A DNA stretch of 64,000 bases, taken from NCBI RefSeq assembly GCF_003576645.1, contig NC_044919.1:32986617-33050616 (forward strand), in the 5' to 3' direction. The DNA comes from Ipomoea triloba. Taxonomy: Eukaryota > Streptophyta > Magnoliopsida > Solanales > Convolvulaceae. How positions within the stretch are numbered: the stretch's first letter is position 1; each line of letters begins with the position of its first letter. This document shows positions 34,338-45,549 of this stretch, one piece after another. Position numbers and translations under genes: made by a program. The notes under the pieces were generated by a model. It worked only from the letters and a program-made list of their open reading frames with translations. It was not told the origin of the DNA and did not search any database.

Positions 34338-35085
34338 TCTGGTGACTTAGGCAGTAAATGATCAAGTTAAGTAATTGTTAGTTTAGAAGATTGGAAAAAT
34401 GACCATACACATGAGAGAAAATTTTAAAGAAAAAAAAAAGATTCCCATCAGAACGCAAATACAGGAATTTAAAATTACTAAGATTTGGAAAAATGAGCAG
34501 ACACATGGGAGAGAAAATTTTAAAGAAAAAAAAAACGAGGTAAAAGGCAGTAGACAGTATGTAGTGATTCCATTGACAGTTGTGATTCCATGTGATGTTT
34601 GAACACTCTCCTACAAAGGAATTTATTATTGCACCAAGTCATCATTAACAGTTTTAAATTTATTTAACTCACTATATACAAAGTATTAAAAATACTAGCT
34701 AGACTACGACATGAAAAGGAATGACCAACTGAGTGATACATAATTTTTGTACTAAAATATTACAAATTTAAATCTTATCACTTTGTTGGTCGAGCCCTTC
34801 ACACAAGGTGCTTCTAGTCTAATTTATGAATTATTACCAACAAAAATTTAAGTTCTTATTTTCTATAAATTTCATAAATAAAATAGCAGTAAAATAAACA
34901 ATGAGTTAAATTCTATATATTTTTGATTGGTCAATTTTAAAATTTCTCAAAATTCTATATACCACATTCTTCACACACAAACTAGTTTCATTATAGCAAT
35001 ACTAAAATATCATTTTAATTCTACTATAGTTTCATTCGACGACCATGGTCCACTATATAACAATTGTTCCTTCAATTCAAACATA
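34206..35085. other. Promoter region of ankyrin copy 1 and intergenic DNA
   Basis: A pure (AT)n tract of about 64 bases at 34271-34334 lies 65 bases upstream of the ATG and is absent from copy 2. A degenerate 105-base direct repeat (GAGAAAATTTTAAAGAAAAA at about 34410 and 34511) follows. At 35041-35060 a GACCATGGTCCAC palindrome marks a further relic of the MITE family. Confidence 0.6.
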
Positions 35086-35699
35086 TAAATTGAAATGATA
35101 ATTGGAATCAAATACTTGATAATAATGGGTTTAAGTATATTGAATCTTATTGTTTAATTTGGTAGTAAATAGAAATTAGAATTAAAATAAATAATTAATT
35201 ATTAAAGTAAATAAATGACTTTTTTATATTTTTTATTCCATTGTTCAAAAGTAGGAGATGAGAAGGTCATGTGTTTTAAATTACTAAAAGATTTAAATTT
35301 AATAGTAATATAGCAAAAGTAGACAAACAAATATAGTAATGCATATCGAATCTCATAATAGAGTACAAAAGTCTCCAACTAAATGCCACCTAAATAAGGG
35401 TATCCTAGTCAGTAAGCTGCCATTTTCGAGACTATATGCTTAGTTTTCATAATGCATATTTTAATTCATAATAATTTCTTATCCTTAATTTTATACTTGT
35501 GAATTGACGTATACTAATTTTTTTTTTAATTAAAAAGTACTGGTATTACCTAATAAATTTGAACCCAAAAAAAAAAAAAAAAACATGATCCGCTGGGCTA
35601 TCATTGATATTTGAGATACACTATACGAATCATTAATACAATGTGGCTCTGAAATAACTCAAACAAGTTGTAAAATGGATAAAACATAACTCTTGTATC

Positions 35700-35734
<35 letters not shown>

Positions 35735-35825
35735 GAACGACGCCATGCTTGAGTTCTGGGTTACTTTGTTTCAAAAAAAAAACTGCTGGGTTACTTTTTA
35801 GATAATAATAATTTTATTATTATTA

Positions 35826-36400
35826 GGAATAAGGGTCAAATAGGCTACCGAACTACACACGAAACTGCAATTAGACCATTGAACTCAAAAACAATGCAAT
35901 TGGGTCCCTGAACTACACAAATCCATGCAAATTAACCCAAAATGACTTGTTTGACTTGATCTTCCGGTTACCAACTTTAAAAATAGTCTTTTAAAATAAT
36001 TTTAAATAAAATAGTTAATTAAAATTAAATTTAAAATTTAAAATTAAATTTAAATGTTATGCTGCAGTCGGGGTGCTGCAAGCCATCGAAAGACTGCAAC
36101 TTCGAGTATATGAGCCCAACGAACTGGACCAAGACCCTGACCTCGTCCTTGATCAATCCAGATTGTAATACTTGGAGCAATGACCCGAAAACATTGTGCT
36201 ACGGCTGCCAATCGTGCAAAGCCGGGCTGCTCGACAACATCAAGACGGACTGGAAGAAAGTCGCTATCCTCAACATCATCTTCCTTGTCTTCCTTATTAT
36301 TGTATACTCTGTGGGGTGTTGTGCTTTCGGAAACAACAGGGAGGACAACTCCGATTTCAAAACTAATTAAATAAAATAGTTAATTACTATTAAATTTAAA

Positions 36401-36432
<32 letters not shown>

Positions 36433-36668
36433 GACCCAATTGACTTGTTCCTTTTATTTTTTTTATTTTTTAAATTTTAATTAATTTATTTAAAATTATT
36501 TTAAAATATTATTTTTAAAGTTGGTAACCGAAAAATCAAGTCAACAAGTCACTTTTGGTTAATTTGCATGAATTTGTGAAGTTCAGGGACCCAATTGCAT
36601 TATTTTTTAGTTCGATGACCTAATTACAGTTTTGTGTGTAATTCAGTGGCCTATTTGACTCTTATTCC
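35826..36668. mobile_element. Pack-MULE-like element carrying a tetraspanin fragment
   Basis: Long inverted ends: left GGAATAAGGGTCAAATAGGC, right (other strand) GGAATAAGAGTCAAATAGGC; similarity extends about 180 bases inward (GCAATTGGGTCCCTGAACTA against CAATTGGGTCCCTGAACTTC). A 9-bp direct repeat TTATTATTA flanks it (35817-35825 and 36669-36677), the size expected of Mutator-type transposition, though that sequence is part of a microsatellite. The related segment at about 29480 lacks the element. Sequence similar to its ends occurs twice at 41257-41739. No transposase is present. Confidence 0.75.
36068..36370 (+). pseudogene. Captured tetraspanin 3' exon fragment
   Basis: About 100 codons match the C-terminal part of plant TET8/TET9-like tetraspanins: large-loop cysteines (SGCCKPSKDCNFEY, DPKTLCYGCQSCKAGLLDNI), then WKKVAILNIIFLVFLIIVYS as the fourth membrane span and CCAFGNNREDN tail. 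The fragment starts right after GCTGCAG, which looks like an intron 3' splice site, so genomic DNA, not a processed transcript, was probably captured. Three membrane spans and the start are missing. The frame is open to TAA, but that stop falls in flanking element DNA. A 37-base direct repeat (AAATAAAATAGTTAATTA...) begins at 36004 and 36369 and brackets the fragment. Confidence 0.8.
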
Positions 36669-36854
36669 TTATTATTATTAATGGGATGGGATATGGTACT
36701 TGAGAATATGGTGAAGTTTTCAAACAAATGATGAAAGGATTCTAAGCCACGATAGGTGGGCCACACCATGACATAAAACAAGTGACTCATTTGCATTACG
36801 TAACCACCCTTACATGACATCAGCTCAATTGCAGAGTGCCTAATTGTTACGGAG

Positions 36855-36858
<4 letters not shown>

Positions 36859-36899
<41 letters not shown>

Positions 36900-37079
36900 T
36901 TTTCAAAAATAATAATAATAATAATAAGCGGTTGTTTCGTTGCGGTGGTGGTGGTGTAGTGAGAGATAATAATAGTAATAAGTGATTGTGTGGTTGTGAT
37001 GGTGGTGGTGTAGTGGGAGATAATAATAATAATAAGTGATTGTGTGGTTGTGAACTTGTGATGGTGGTGGTGTAGTGGG

Positions 37080-37090
<11 letters not shown>
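36859..37090. repeat. (AAT)n microsatellite and a 60-bp minisatellite
   Basis: An (AAT)n tract (36859-36898), then three imperfect units of about 60-70 bases with the phrase GTGATGGTGGTGGTGTAGTG followed by ATAATAATAATAAG. A further AAT/AGT tract closes the region at about 37083-37127. Confidence 0.75.
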
Positions 37091-37111
<21 letters not shown>

Positions 37112-37356
37112 GTAGTAGTAGTAGTAGTGTGACTGTGTGAGACTTATTTGGATTTAGTTTTTTTTTTTTAGAAAATAAAGTAAACCAAAACTTCGTAGAT
37201 TGACTTCACAAGTTAATTTCTCAACACTACCTGAAAGACTATGTCGAAAGTTTAACTATTTAGTCAATAAAATTTTTGGTCACACATTGGAAATATTTGC
37301 TAGCACACCTAGCAGTTAGCACTTACAAAAACTTGAAAATGTTAAAAGGAAAAATT

Positions 37357-37775
37357 TTTCTCTGAGACCGTCTCACGGAACCTTATCCATGAGACGGATC
37401 TGGTTTTTTTATAAGTATTACATTTTTTTCACATAAGTATTATACTTTTCATCATAAGTAACTCTTCAACTCTTAATATTATATTTTGATTTAAAAGTAT
37501 TACATTTTTCATCAAAAGTATTACATTTTCTCTCATAAGTAACAATTAAACAATTTATCCATGATTAATATTACATTTTTTTCTCATAAGTAACTATCCA
37601 AGCCTAAATATTACATTTTGATTTAAAAGTCTTATATTTTTCCTCAAAAGTATTACATTTTTTCTTATAAGTGACAAATAATAATTTATTTGTCATTACT
37701 ATTACATTTTCCAACATAAGTATTACATTTCCATCATTACCCGACTCATCTCGCAGATAAGGGTCAGTGATATGA
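37357..37775. mobile_element. Foldback MITE, GAGACCGTCTCACGG family
   Basis: Starts CTGAGACCGTCTCACGGAAC and ends with GACTCATCTCGCAGATAAGG, then ATGATCTCACAAG. The interior is a diverged foldback of AAGTATTACATTTTT-like phrases as in the copies at 23131 and 49279. A partial fourth copy lies at about 38060-38215 (ending GGTCTCACACAAG). Confidence 0.6.
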
Positions 37776-38897
37776 TCTCACAAGAAACTCACTTTGTTAA
37801 AATGATAGTATGATATTTAATAAATTGAAATGTATAAAGTAAATGAGATAGAGAATTTAATTTTTATAGAGGTTTGAGGATGATGTAATTCCTCTATTCC
37901 ACCCTCCTCCTTTCAACTTCATTGTTGGAATTCTAGCCATTTCTGACCAATATTTCCGTCCAACAAAAAGTTTGCTCGGTATTTTAATTTGTTAAAAAGC
38001 ACAACTTTCCATTACTAATGAGAAATAAACAGAAAGATAGTTAGAATTTACGTCCAACATGCAATAATGTATTATATTTTTCCTCAAAAATATTACAATT
38101 TTTCTTATTCGTAACAAATATTTTATTCTTGATTAGTTTTACATTTCCATATTGATCCGACCTAACTCAACCCGATGTAATGATTTGTGATACGGTCTCA
38201 CACAAGTGTGACCCATTATACAATAATATGCCACATAACTGATGAAATTGGAAGGCAGTCAACCAACCATTTATAAGATTTGGTTTGATATTTTATTAGG
38301 TGTGTACACACTGTATATTAATCTAGCTATATATTCCGATTTAAACACAGATTACGTGCCCAAACATGTATTGGAACCCAAACTTAAATATAATTGAAAA
38401 ATTAAGGTGTGATTATCCTAGATCAGCAAACTTAAATTATGCATGCCAAGTTGTATCCATGTGTTTTGACGATTCGCATAAATCTCAGTTTATATACACA
38501 AAGATCACGTTAATCTATACTATATATAAAAACAATTTCCTCCTCTCAAATTTTCCCCCCAAAACTTAGGAGTATTTTGGTAAAATCATTTACTTTATTT
38601 ATTATTATTTTATTATTTTATTAATTATCCATTCTATAATATTATTATGGTAATATATGATAATGATAATATGATAATATGGTAATATTGTTAATATTAA
38701 TGGGTGATGGGTGATTGGTGATATATAATTGATAATTGATAATATGGTATATGGTATTATTCTTAATATTAATATATTAATATATAATATATTAATATAT
38801 ACTAATATTAATTAATTAATTGGTGATTATTTTAAAAAAGAATAATTAATTGGTGATTGGTGATTAGTGATATGGTAATATTGTTATATTAATATTA

Positions 38898-38941
<44 letters not shown>

Positions 38942-40226
38942 TAATTGGTGATTGGTGATTAGTGATATGGTAATATTGTTATATATTAATATTTATATTT
39001 ATATAGATTGATATTGATATTAATTAATTAATTGGTGATTGGTGATTAGTGATATGATAATCTATATCTATATATATTTATATAATTGACATGTAATTAA
39101 CTATATTAGAATGAAAAAATTATATAATATTGTAGTAAAATTTTTACATGTCAATCATCTATATTTACATAAAATTAAAATTAATTATACTTTCCTTTTG
39201 AAAAATCTTCCATATTATGTTTATCCTCCACTATATAATGATGAGAAATGACTCTTCTCTCACAACGTACCAATATCTGTGCTCTCACTATTAGTTAGAG
39301 ATCTATAATCTGTAATTCTACGAAGTCGAAGATCGAACTTTAACACGCGTAGAATTGTTATGGTATGCAGTATGATTTAATTTTTAGTTGATTCATTCTG
39401 CATGTTGGAGATCCTTATGGTGTAGTCTGCATTCCATAGAGTATTTTGTAGTACTGTGATTTAGTTTGATTTTAACAGCTCAATATGCTTTAATTTTTGC
39501 TGATAAGGTTTCAAGTAGCTAGGCCAATTTTGTCTTGGGCGTATCACGTATGTAAAATTACAATTTTCAGAGTGATTGTAATGAACAATCAAATGTTTTC
39601 TATAATTATATATTTTAATCACATTACTTTGATTGGTAATTTCTAATGAAAGAACATTGTATTGTAACTTTGTATTACAAGATTTTGAATGATAATACCT
39701 TATTTAACTATTCATCTTTTTAGTTGTAATGTGCAAAATAACTAGCAATCTACGGATGCCCATCTATATATTGTAGAATTTGCAATCTTGATCTTTCCCA
39801 TTTACAGATGCTTATGTAATTTGGTAAAAATGGTGGTTACTATACTTGAATAATAAATCCTCAATTATTCATTCCAATTGTTCGTTTTACCATTCCAATT
39901 CTTCATTTTATAAAAAATGGTGCATTGGAAGCTAAACATGGGCCATTGTATCATTGATTGTTGATTCCAATTATTATTAATCTTTATCANTTAATTACCA
40001 TACTTATTCATAATACATGGACGTCATAATTATCATAATATTAATCTATACTATATATAAAAACATAAGAATAGTAAAGGCATATTTTAAATTTTAAACA
40101 ATAGTAAAGGTAAATTAAAAATAGAATGAAAATATTTCAATAATAATATTCTACATCATTAATTAAAAATAGAACAGAAATTAGGTAAAAATACCAGTGG
40201 ATCTATTATTCTAATTGACTAATTAA

Positions 40227-40260
40227 NNNNNNNNNNNNNNNNNNNNNNNNNNNNNNNNNN
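40227..40260. other. Sequence gap (34 N)
   Basis: Run of N followed directly by an (AAT)n microsatellite at 40261-40301. Confidence 0.99.
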
Positions 40261-40302
<42 letters not shown>

Positions 40303-40605
40303 TAATACTCCGTAGTAATAATAATCTAAAATTCTTAATATAATTTTCCTAATAATAATAATAATAATATAATAATCCATAACTCTTAATATAAGTTTGT
40401 AACTAAATTTTCCTATTAAATATGTTTATAAAGGTAATTATAAATATAGAATTGAGAAATTCCTATGATATTTTATTTAATTGATACTATTCCTAATATA
40501 TTTTATCTAAAAGGTTTCCTTCCTTTTTTATAACATTGTTCCATATGTTAATCCGTTTAATATGCTAATCTATATAGGTAATTACCATATACTATTTACC
40601 ATCTA

Positions 40606-40832
40606 NNNNNNNNNNNNNNNNNNNNNNNNNNNNNNNNNNNNNNNNNNNNNNNNNNNNNNNNNNNNNNNNNNNNNNNNNNNNNNNNNNNNNNNNNNNNNNN
40701 NNNNNNNNNNNNNNNNNNNNNNNNNNNNNNNNNNNNNNNNNNNNNNNNNNNNNNNNNNNNNNNNNNNNNNNNNNNNNNNNNNNNNNNNNNNNNNNNNNNN
40801 NNNNNNNNNNNNNNNNNNNNNNNNNNNNNNNN
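40606..40832. other. Sequence gap (227 N)
   Basis: Run of N inside the Helitron-like nest. Similar sequence lies on both sides, so an unresolved repeat is the likely cause. Confidence 0.99.
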
Positions 40833-41256
40833 GAAATGAATATTAATAATTGACTGTAAATAAAAAAAATATCCATAATTAACTAAAATGAAAAAGAAAA
40901 TGGTCATATCATTGAAATTTAATTAAAAAAGGAAAACATTCTACATCATAAATAATAAAGGCATATTATAAACAATATTAAAGATAAATTAAAAAAGGAA
41001 CGGAAATTAAAAATGAAACGGAAATATTTCAATAATAATATTCTACATCATCAATTAAAAATGGAACGAAAATTAGGTAAATATTACTACGTAATTCTTT
41101 TCATTTTTCCTAGATAAGGTTGCCTGATATTAATTTACACATAACAATCGGCACTAATAATTTAAAAAAAATTAAAAAAATAGAAGAACTGCCGGAGACG
41201 TCTGTTTTTTTTTTTTTAAATTTTATTATTATTATTATTATTTAATTATTTTAATT

Positions 41257-41739
41257 AAAATTATTTAAAAAGTTTATTTTAAAATTAGTAACCACCATGT
41301 CATCACAATTGTAGGTAAACAGGTCAATTTGGATTTTTTTTTTTTTGAAAACATGTCAATTTGTACTTGCATTAGTTTATATAGTTCAGGAATCCAATTG
41401 CATTCTTTTTTAGTTCGATGGCCTAATTGCAGTTTTGTGTGTAGTTCAGTGGTTTATTTGACCATTATTCCGAGAAAAATGATATTACTAATTGACTGAA
41501 AATTATTTAAAAAGTTTATTTTAAAATTAGTAACCACCATGTCATCACAATTGTAGGTAAACAGGTCAATTTGGATTTTTTTTTTTTTTGAAAACATGTC
41601 AATTTGTACTTGCATTAGTTTATATAGTTCAGGAATCCAATTGCATTCTTTTTTAGTTCGATGGCCTAATTGCAGTTTTGTGTGTAGTTCAGTGGTTTAT
41701 TTGACCATTATTCCGAGAAAAATGATATTACTAATTGAT
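41257..41739. repeat. 242-bp tandem duplication containing MULE-end sequence
   Basis: Two nearly identical units (about 41257-41498 and 41499-41739). Each carries AATTGCATTCTTTTTTAGTT and GTGTGTAGTTCAGTGGTTTA, which match the right terminal arm of the Pack-MULE-like element at 35826-36668. So this is a tandemly duplicated solo or truncated end of that family. Confidence 0.75.
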
Positions 41740-41761
41740 TTAAAATATAAAAAGATCGTAA

Positions 41762-42749
41762 TCTATATTCTATACTATATATAAAAGTAAAATCCTTCTA
41801 TTTCATTCCCCGCCTCAACTTTTGTAGTCAATTAATGAAATATTTTATTGGTCAAATAATTAATAAAGCTTATTTGTTAAGAAAATGTAAAATAGAAATT
41901 AACTAATATCTATAAATTGATAATATGTATACTCACGTATCAACACTATTAATAAAAGTAAAATCATTTATCGGGAAAAGAAAAGGATATTACTAATTGA
42001 CTGAAAATTATTTAAAAACTTTAATAGTAAATTATACTTTCCTTTTGAAAACTCTAAGTTATTTAAACTTTAAAAAAATTAATTGAACATGGGTTGTTAG
42101 ATTTTTATACTAATCAAAATTAATTCATTCAAATATGGAGGAGGAAGATAAAACTAAATGCAATATGGGGAAAATGAATATACTTAAAGTATAAAAGTAT
42201 AATTACACATATATTAGTGTAATTGACTAATAATAATTGCCTAATAATTATTATGATAATTAAGTTAAGCATTGGTATTTATTTTTATAATAATTACAAT
42301 TAATTTATTTCTCATTTTCTCATATTTATTTTAGTAATAATATAATTATATAAGTCATAATATAATTTTATAAGTCATATTACTTATAGATCTTTTTAAG
42401 ATAATTTTAGACAAACAAGTCATATATTATTCAATTAATTGAGTAATATTTTTGTACTAATCTTATAATCAAATAAATGTACACGTTCAATATTAGAATT
42501 TTTTATAATTTCATCTTTATTTTTATTATCTCAATATATAATAAAAAAAATTATCCACGCCCGGGTAATTGGACAATTATTTGTTCTAATTCAAAGGAAA
42601 ACATCAGAAAACATAATCGATCCAATCAATTTCATCAATTGCGCTATATAATATTCGATGTTATAATATATATAATTGTATATTGATCCAAATATTCTTT
42701 AAATATTATAACAAATCCGTTCCGTGCAACGCACGAGCGAAAATACTAG
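41762..42749 (+). mobile_element. Apparently complete non-autonomous Helitron
   Basis: Begins A|TCTATATTCTATACTATATA and ends GTGCAACGCACGAGCG, then AATACTAG|T. A 5' TC end, a GC-rich hairpin about 10 bases before CTAG, and insertion between A and T are the Helitron hallmarks. About 988 bases with no coding content. Confidence 0.6.
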
Positions 42750-43004
42750 TAGTATTTAATTGCTTTAAAAAAATTTTAATATATAATGTGATAAATGAAT
42801 TTGATACCACTCCATATTATTTTCGTAAGAAATTGTGGAGTACATAACTATTTTAGTTGGCGTGAGTGATCGTACACTCTTATCTTCTAAAAAAGATAGA
42901 TAGTTCAAGACTCTATCTTTTGGTATGAAAAAATCAATATTGCTAGCACTTTGTAATTTGTCCCTTAATTGGGTCGGCTTGATGCTATGGGAACTTTGAG
43001 CAAT

Positions 43005-43235
43005 CATTATTGTGTGGATCATATTATCAAATAATGTATATTCAGTATAAAAATAATGTATTTTTAGTATATTAAAAGCGTACATTGTATTCAGATGATT
43101 ACATTATTTGTGTACTGAATGTACATTATATTATATAATATACATTCAGTACACAAATAATATACATTTAGTATATTAAAATGTACGTTTTATTATGGTA
43201 CATACAACACTATGTGGACCATGATGTACACAATA
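43005..43235. mobile_element. Palindromic MITE-like element
   Basis: The halves mirror each other: AATAATGTATATTCAGTA and AATGTATTTTTAGTATATTA on the left, ATACATTCAGTACACAAATA on the right, with ends ATTATTGTGTGGATCATA and TGGACCATGATGTACACAAT. Similar sequence lies at 55690-55855 and in its duplicate. Confidence 0.5.
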
Positions 43236-43811
43236 ATTTGTCCTCCCATACAAACTAGGACTATTGTATGTGCCAATTGCCATGGATAAGCCCACCTCAT
43301 GCCAAGTCCTATTTCTGCTCCATCAAGGCCATTAATCTAGCCCAAGTATCACCCTGGGCTCAGCCCAGTCCAATATGCTACCCTAAGATGAAGTGGAAAA
43401 TTATACTGTGAACCACTAATAAATTTAATTTTTGGTATATTATAAATTTATTTTTGGTATATTACATGTTCATATTTAAATGGTAATATATTAAAAATGA
43501 ACTTGCAATTTGTAAAAATTAACATGTAATATATTAAAAATAAATATGTGCATCAGTGGTTTACTTTACAATGTGAATTATGGTCCATATACAACGATTG
43601 GATGGATTATCATTCAACTATTTGTCTGAAATTCTTATTGCTAAAGCAGCCTGCAGCCATAGAGCTAACCCAATGGGGTAGCAAGTGGCAAGTGGCAAGT
43701 GAGTTCTGTGTGTGAGGAAGAATTTCGGGAGAATCCGAATTCAATTCCCACAAGTGACGATTCCCTCTGGACCAGCTCACGTGCCTCCTGGAACGCACAA
43801 TACGTAAAGAG
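43236..43811. other. Duplicated 3' flank and a possible second SINE type
   Basis: Bases 43331-43420 match 30419-30510 (TAGCCCAAGTATCACCCTGG). At 43610-43800 a GC-balanced patch read on the minus strand contains GAATTGAATTCGGATTCTCC, a possible B box, so it may be a SINE of another family. The only open frame there is not conserved. Confidence 0.4.
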
Positions 43812-44537
43812 TAGGGGTGGGAATAGGCCAGGCCCCTGTGTGGCCTGGCCTATTTAGGGCCTAGCTTGGCCTAGCCTATTTAGTAAAAGGCCAGGCCTAA
43901 TTAGAAGCCTATTTAGTTAAATAGGCCTAGGCCTATATTTAAAAGCTTAGCCTACAAGCCCGCAGGTCTAGCCTATTTATATATATATTATAATATTTAT
44001 ATTTAATATTTAATTATTATATATTACAGTTTATATCTAATATATTTTTATACTTATAATTTAACCCCACTATATATATATATATATATATATGTTTTTT
44101 TTTTTTGTAGTAATACTAGTAATTAGTAAACAATATATTGTTGAATTTTGTATTACGAGCTTTTACTTATTAAACTTGTGGTGTTGAATATTGTATTATG
44201 AAATATGAACTTATGGTTTTGTCATTCATTATGAAATTTGAACTTAAGTATTTTTTTGTAAATTTTTTACAGGTATACTTTAAAAGGCTTAAAAATGTAG
44301 GCCTTAACTAAGTTCAGAGCCTATTTAGGATCTATTTTGAAGCCTTTTTAAAGACCTATATGTTAAATAGGCTTTTTAAAAGGCTTCAGGCCAGGTCAGG
44401 CCAACTGTAGGCTCAGGCTTGAGCCTAAAACAAAACCTACATACAGGCTCAGGCCCAGGCTCAGGCTTTAGATTTCCATAGCAGGCCCAGACCTAATTTT
44501 CTAAAGTCCGGCTCGGCCTAGCCTATTTCCACCCCTA
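43812..44537. mobile_element. 726-bp hAT-type non-autonomous element
   Basis: Terminal inverted repeats TAGGGGTGGGAATAGGCCAG and, on the other strand, TAGGGGTGGAAATAGGCTAG, with a perfect 8-bp target duplication GTAAAGAG (43804-43811 and 44538-44545). TIR sequence and 8-bp duplication are typical of hAT elements. The subterminal regions are packed with GGCCTATTTAG-like direct and inverted motifs, as in transposase-binding regions. No transposase frame. Confidence 0.9.
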
Positions 44538-44689
44538 GTAAAGAGTATACTAATGATTAAGCATAATTTTTAAACGAAAGCTATTAACTTAATTAGTAGT
44601 ATAGTTAAATTGATTAAGCATAATTTTTAAACGAAAGTGAAGTTAGTATGGCCATAACTTAATTAGTAGTATAGTTAAATTAACTTAAG

Positions 44690-44795
44690 AGTCAACAAAT
44701 GACTCGACTAAGGGTCAAATCTACTTCCTTTCACATGGGAGTGTACACCAAATGCCGCTTGACCACAAGGTCTTTGGCCTAATTAAGACCTTAAT
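44690..44795 (-). mobile_element. SINE fragment
   Basis: On the minus strand: AAGACCTTGTGGTCAAGCGG (A-box region) followed by a body resembling the copy at 28842 (ACTCCCATGTGAAAGGAAGT, GACTCTTAAG). Diverged. Confidence 0.45.
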
Positions 44796-45549
44796 AAATA
44801 CATAATATATATACGTAATAACATTGAATTGGACAACCTAGTATCTGTAATTCAAAAACAGTCTATTGTCTACACTTTCGTATAGTACTTATCAAGTGTG
44901 TGCATTCCTTCTTTGTTAACCATCCTTCATGGATTCTTGCCTTAGCTTCTTGGCCATTACCATCACTTTATTAACGCAAAGTCGCACAGTAGCGCGCACC
45001 CAAATTTCATTAAAAGAAACAAGTCCCAGAGATGAATAACACACTTCTTTCATACTTAATTATACCTTTGCGTGATTCCTTCCTAGGAATCTGTGAACAC
45101 AGATTCATCGCATGCGATTGTTCTCCACCAATGGCACAACATAGTTAGATGGTGCATGTGACAAGCATACCACATGTTGATGGCGAAATATCTTTTGTCC
45201 TTCAGTTATACCATGATACAAATTTAATTTATGAATTATAGACGTGATCATTTTTACACCTAATTTCCTAAGTTATCCACAAAGTAACAATTTTAGTTAG
45301 TTATTGAAAGATGAAATTAACAATTTTATTAAGTGACATATTAATGACAAAAATATCATTGATGGACTAAAATCACCACTTCATACATAACTCAAAGGTT
45401 AAAAATAATCGCGGATATAATTTATACTAAGTTTGTAATACATATATGAATGAACAAAAATGTAATTTTACCTTAAAAATATAAATAAAAGTCAAAAGCA
45501 AAATAAGCTTTGGTACTAAAATGGCGCAACATATATAGAGAGTTGGCCA
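44796..45549. other. Intergenic and 3' flank of ankyrin copy 2
   Basis: From about 45230 the sequence is colinear with the 3' flank of ankyrin copy 1 (AAATATAAATAAAAGTCAAA in both). Nothing else recognised. Confidence 0.5.

Larger units (their letters stand above)
28612..34580. repeat. Direct duplication, left copy (ankyrin block)
   Basis: Four separated segments recur in the same order and orientation downstream: 28612-29640 matches 35086-36845; 30419-30510 matches 43331-43420; 30510-34260 (gene and 3' flank) matches 45230-48660; 34440-34580 matches 49019-49140. This copy is about 6 kb and lacks most of the insertions of the other. Confidence 0.8.
38514..42749 (+). mobile_element. Nest of non-autonomous Helitron-like elements
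   Basis: Three 5' starts of the form TCTATACTATATATAAAA occur at 38514, 40045 and about 41769. The closing end is at 42749: a CGTGCAACGCACG hairpin followed by ACTAG and a T. Between the starts there are TGGTGATTGGTGATTAGTGA repeats (38820-39060) and duplicated segments on both sides of the N gap (40070-40220 resembles 40960-41090). No Rep/helicase gene is visible. Which starts belong to which ends cannot be settled because of the gaps. Confidence 0.55.

Noticed and set aside
40562..40907. Open frames across 40606-40832
   Set aside because: They consist of unknown bases from the sequence gap.
43610..43798. 62-codon minus-strand frame with MRSRRHVSWSRGN
   Set aside because: Inside a GC-balanced repeat patch with a B-box-like motif; no start context, homologue or partner exon.
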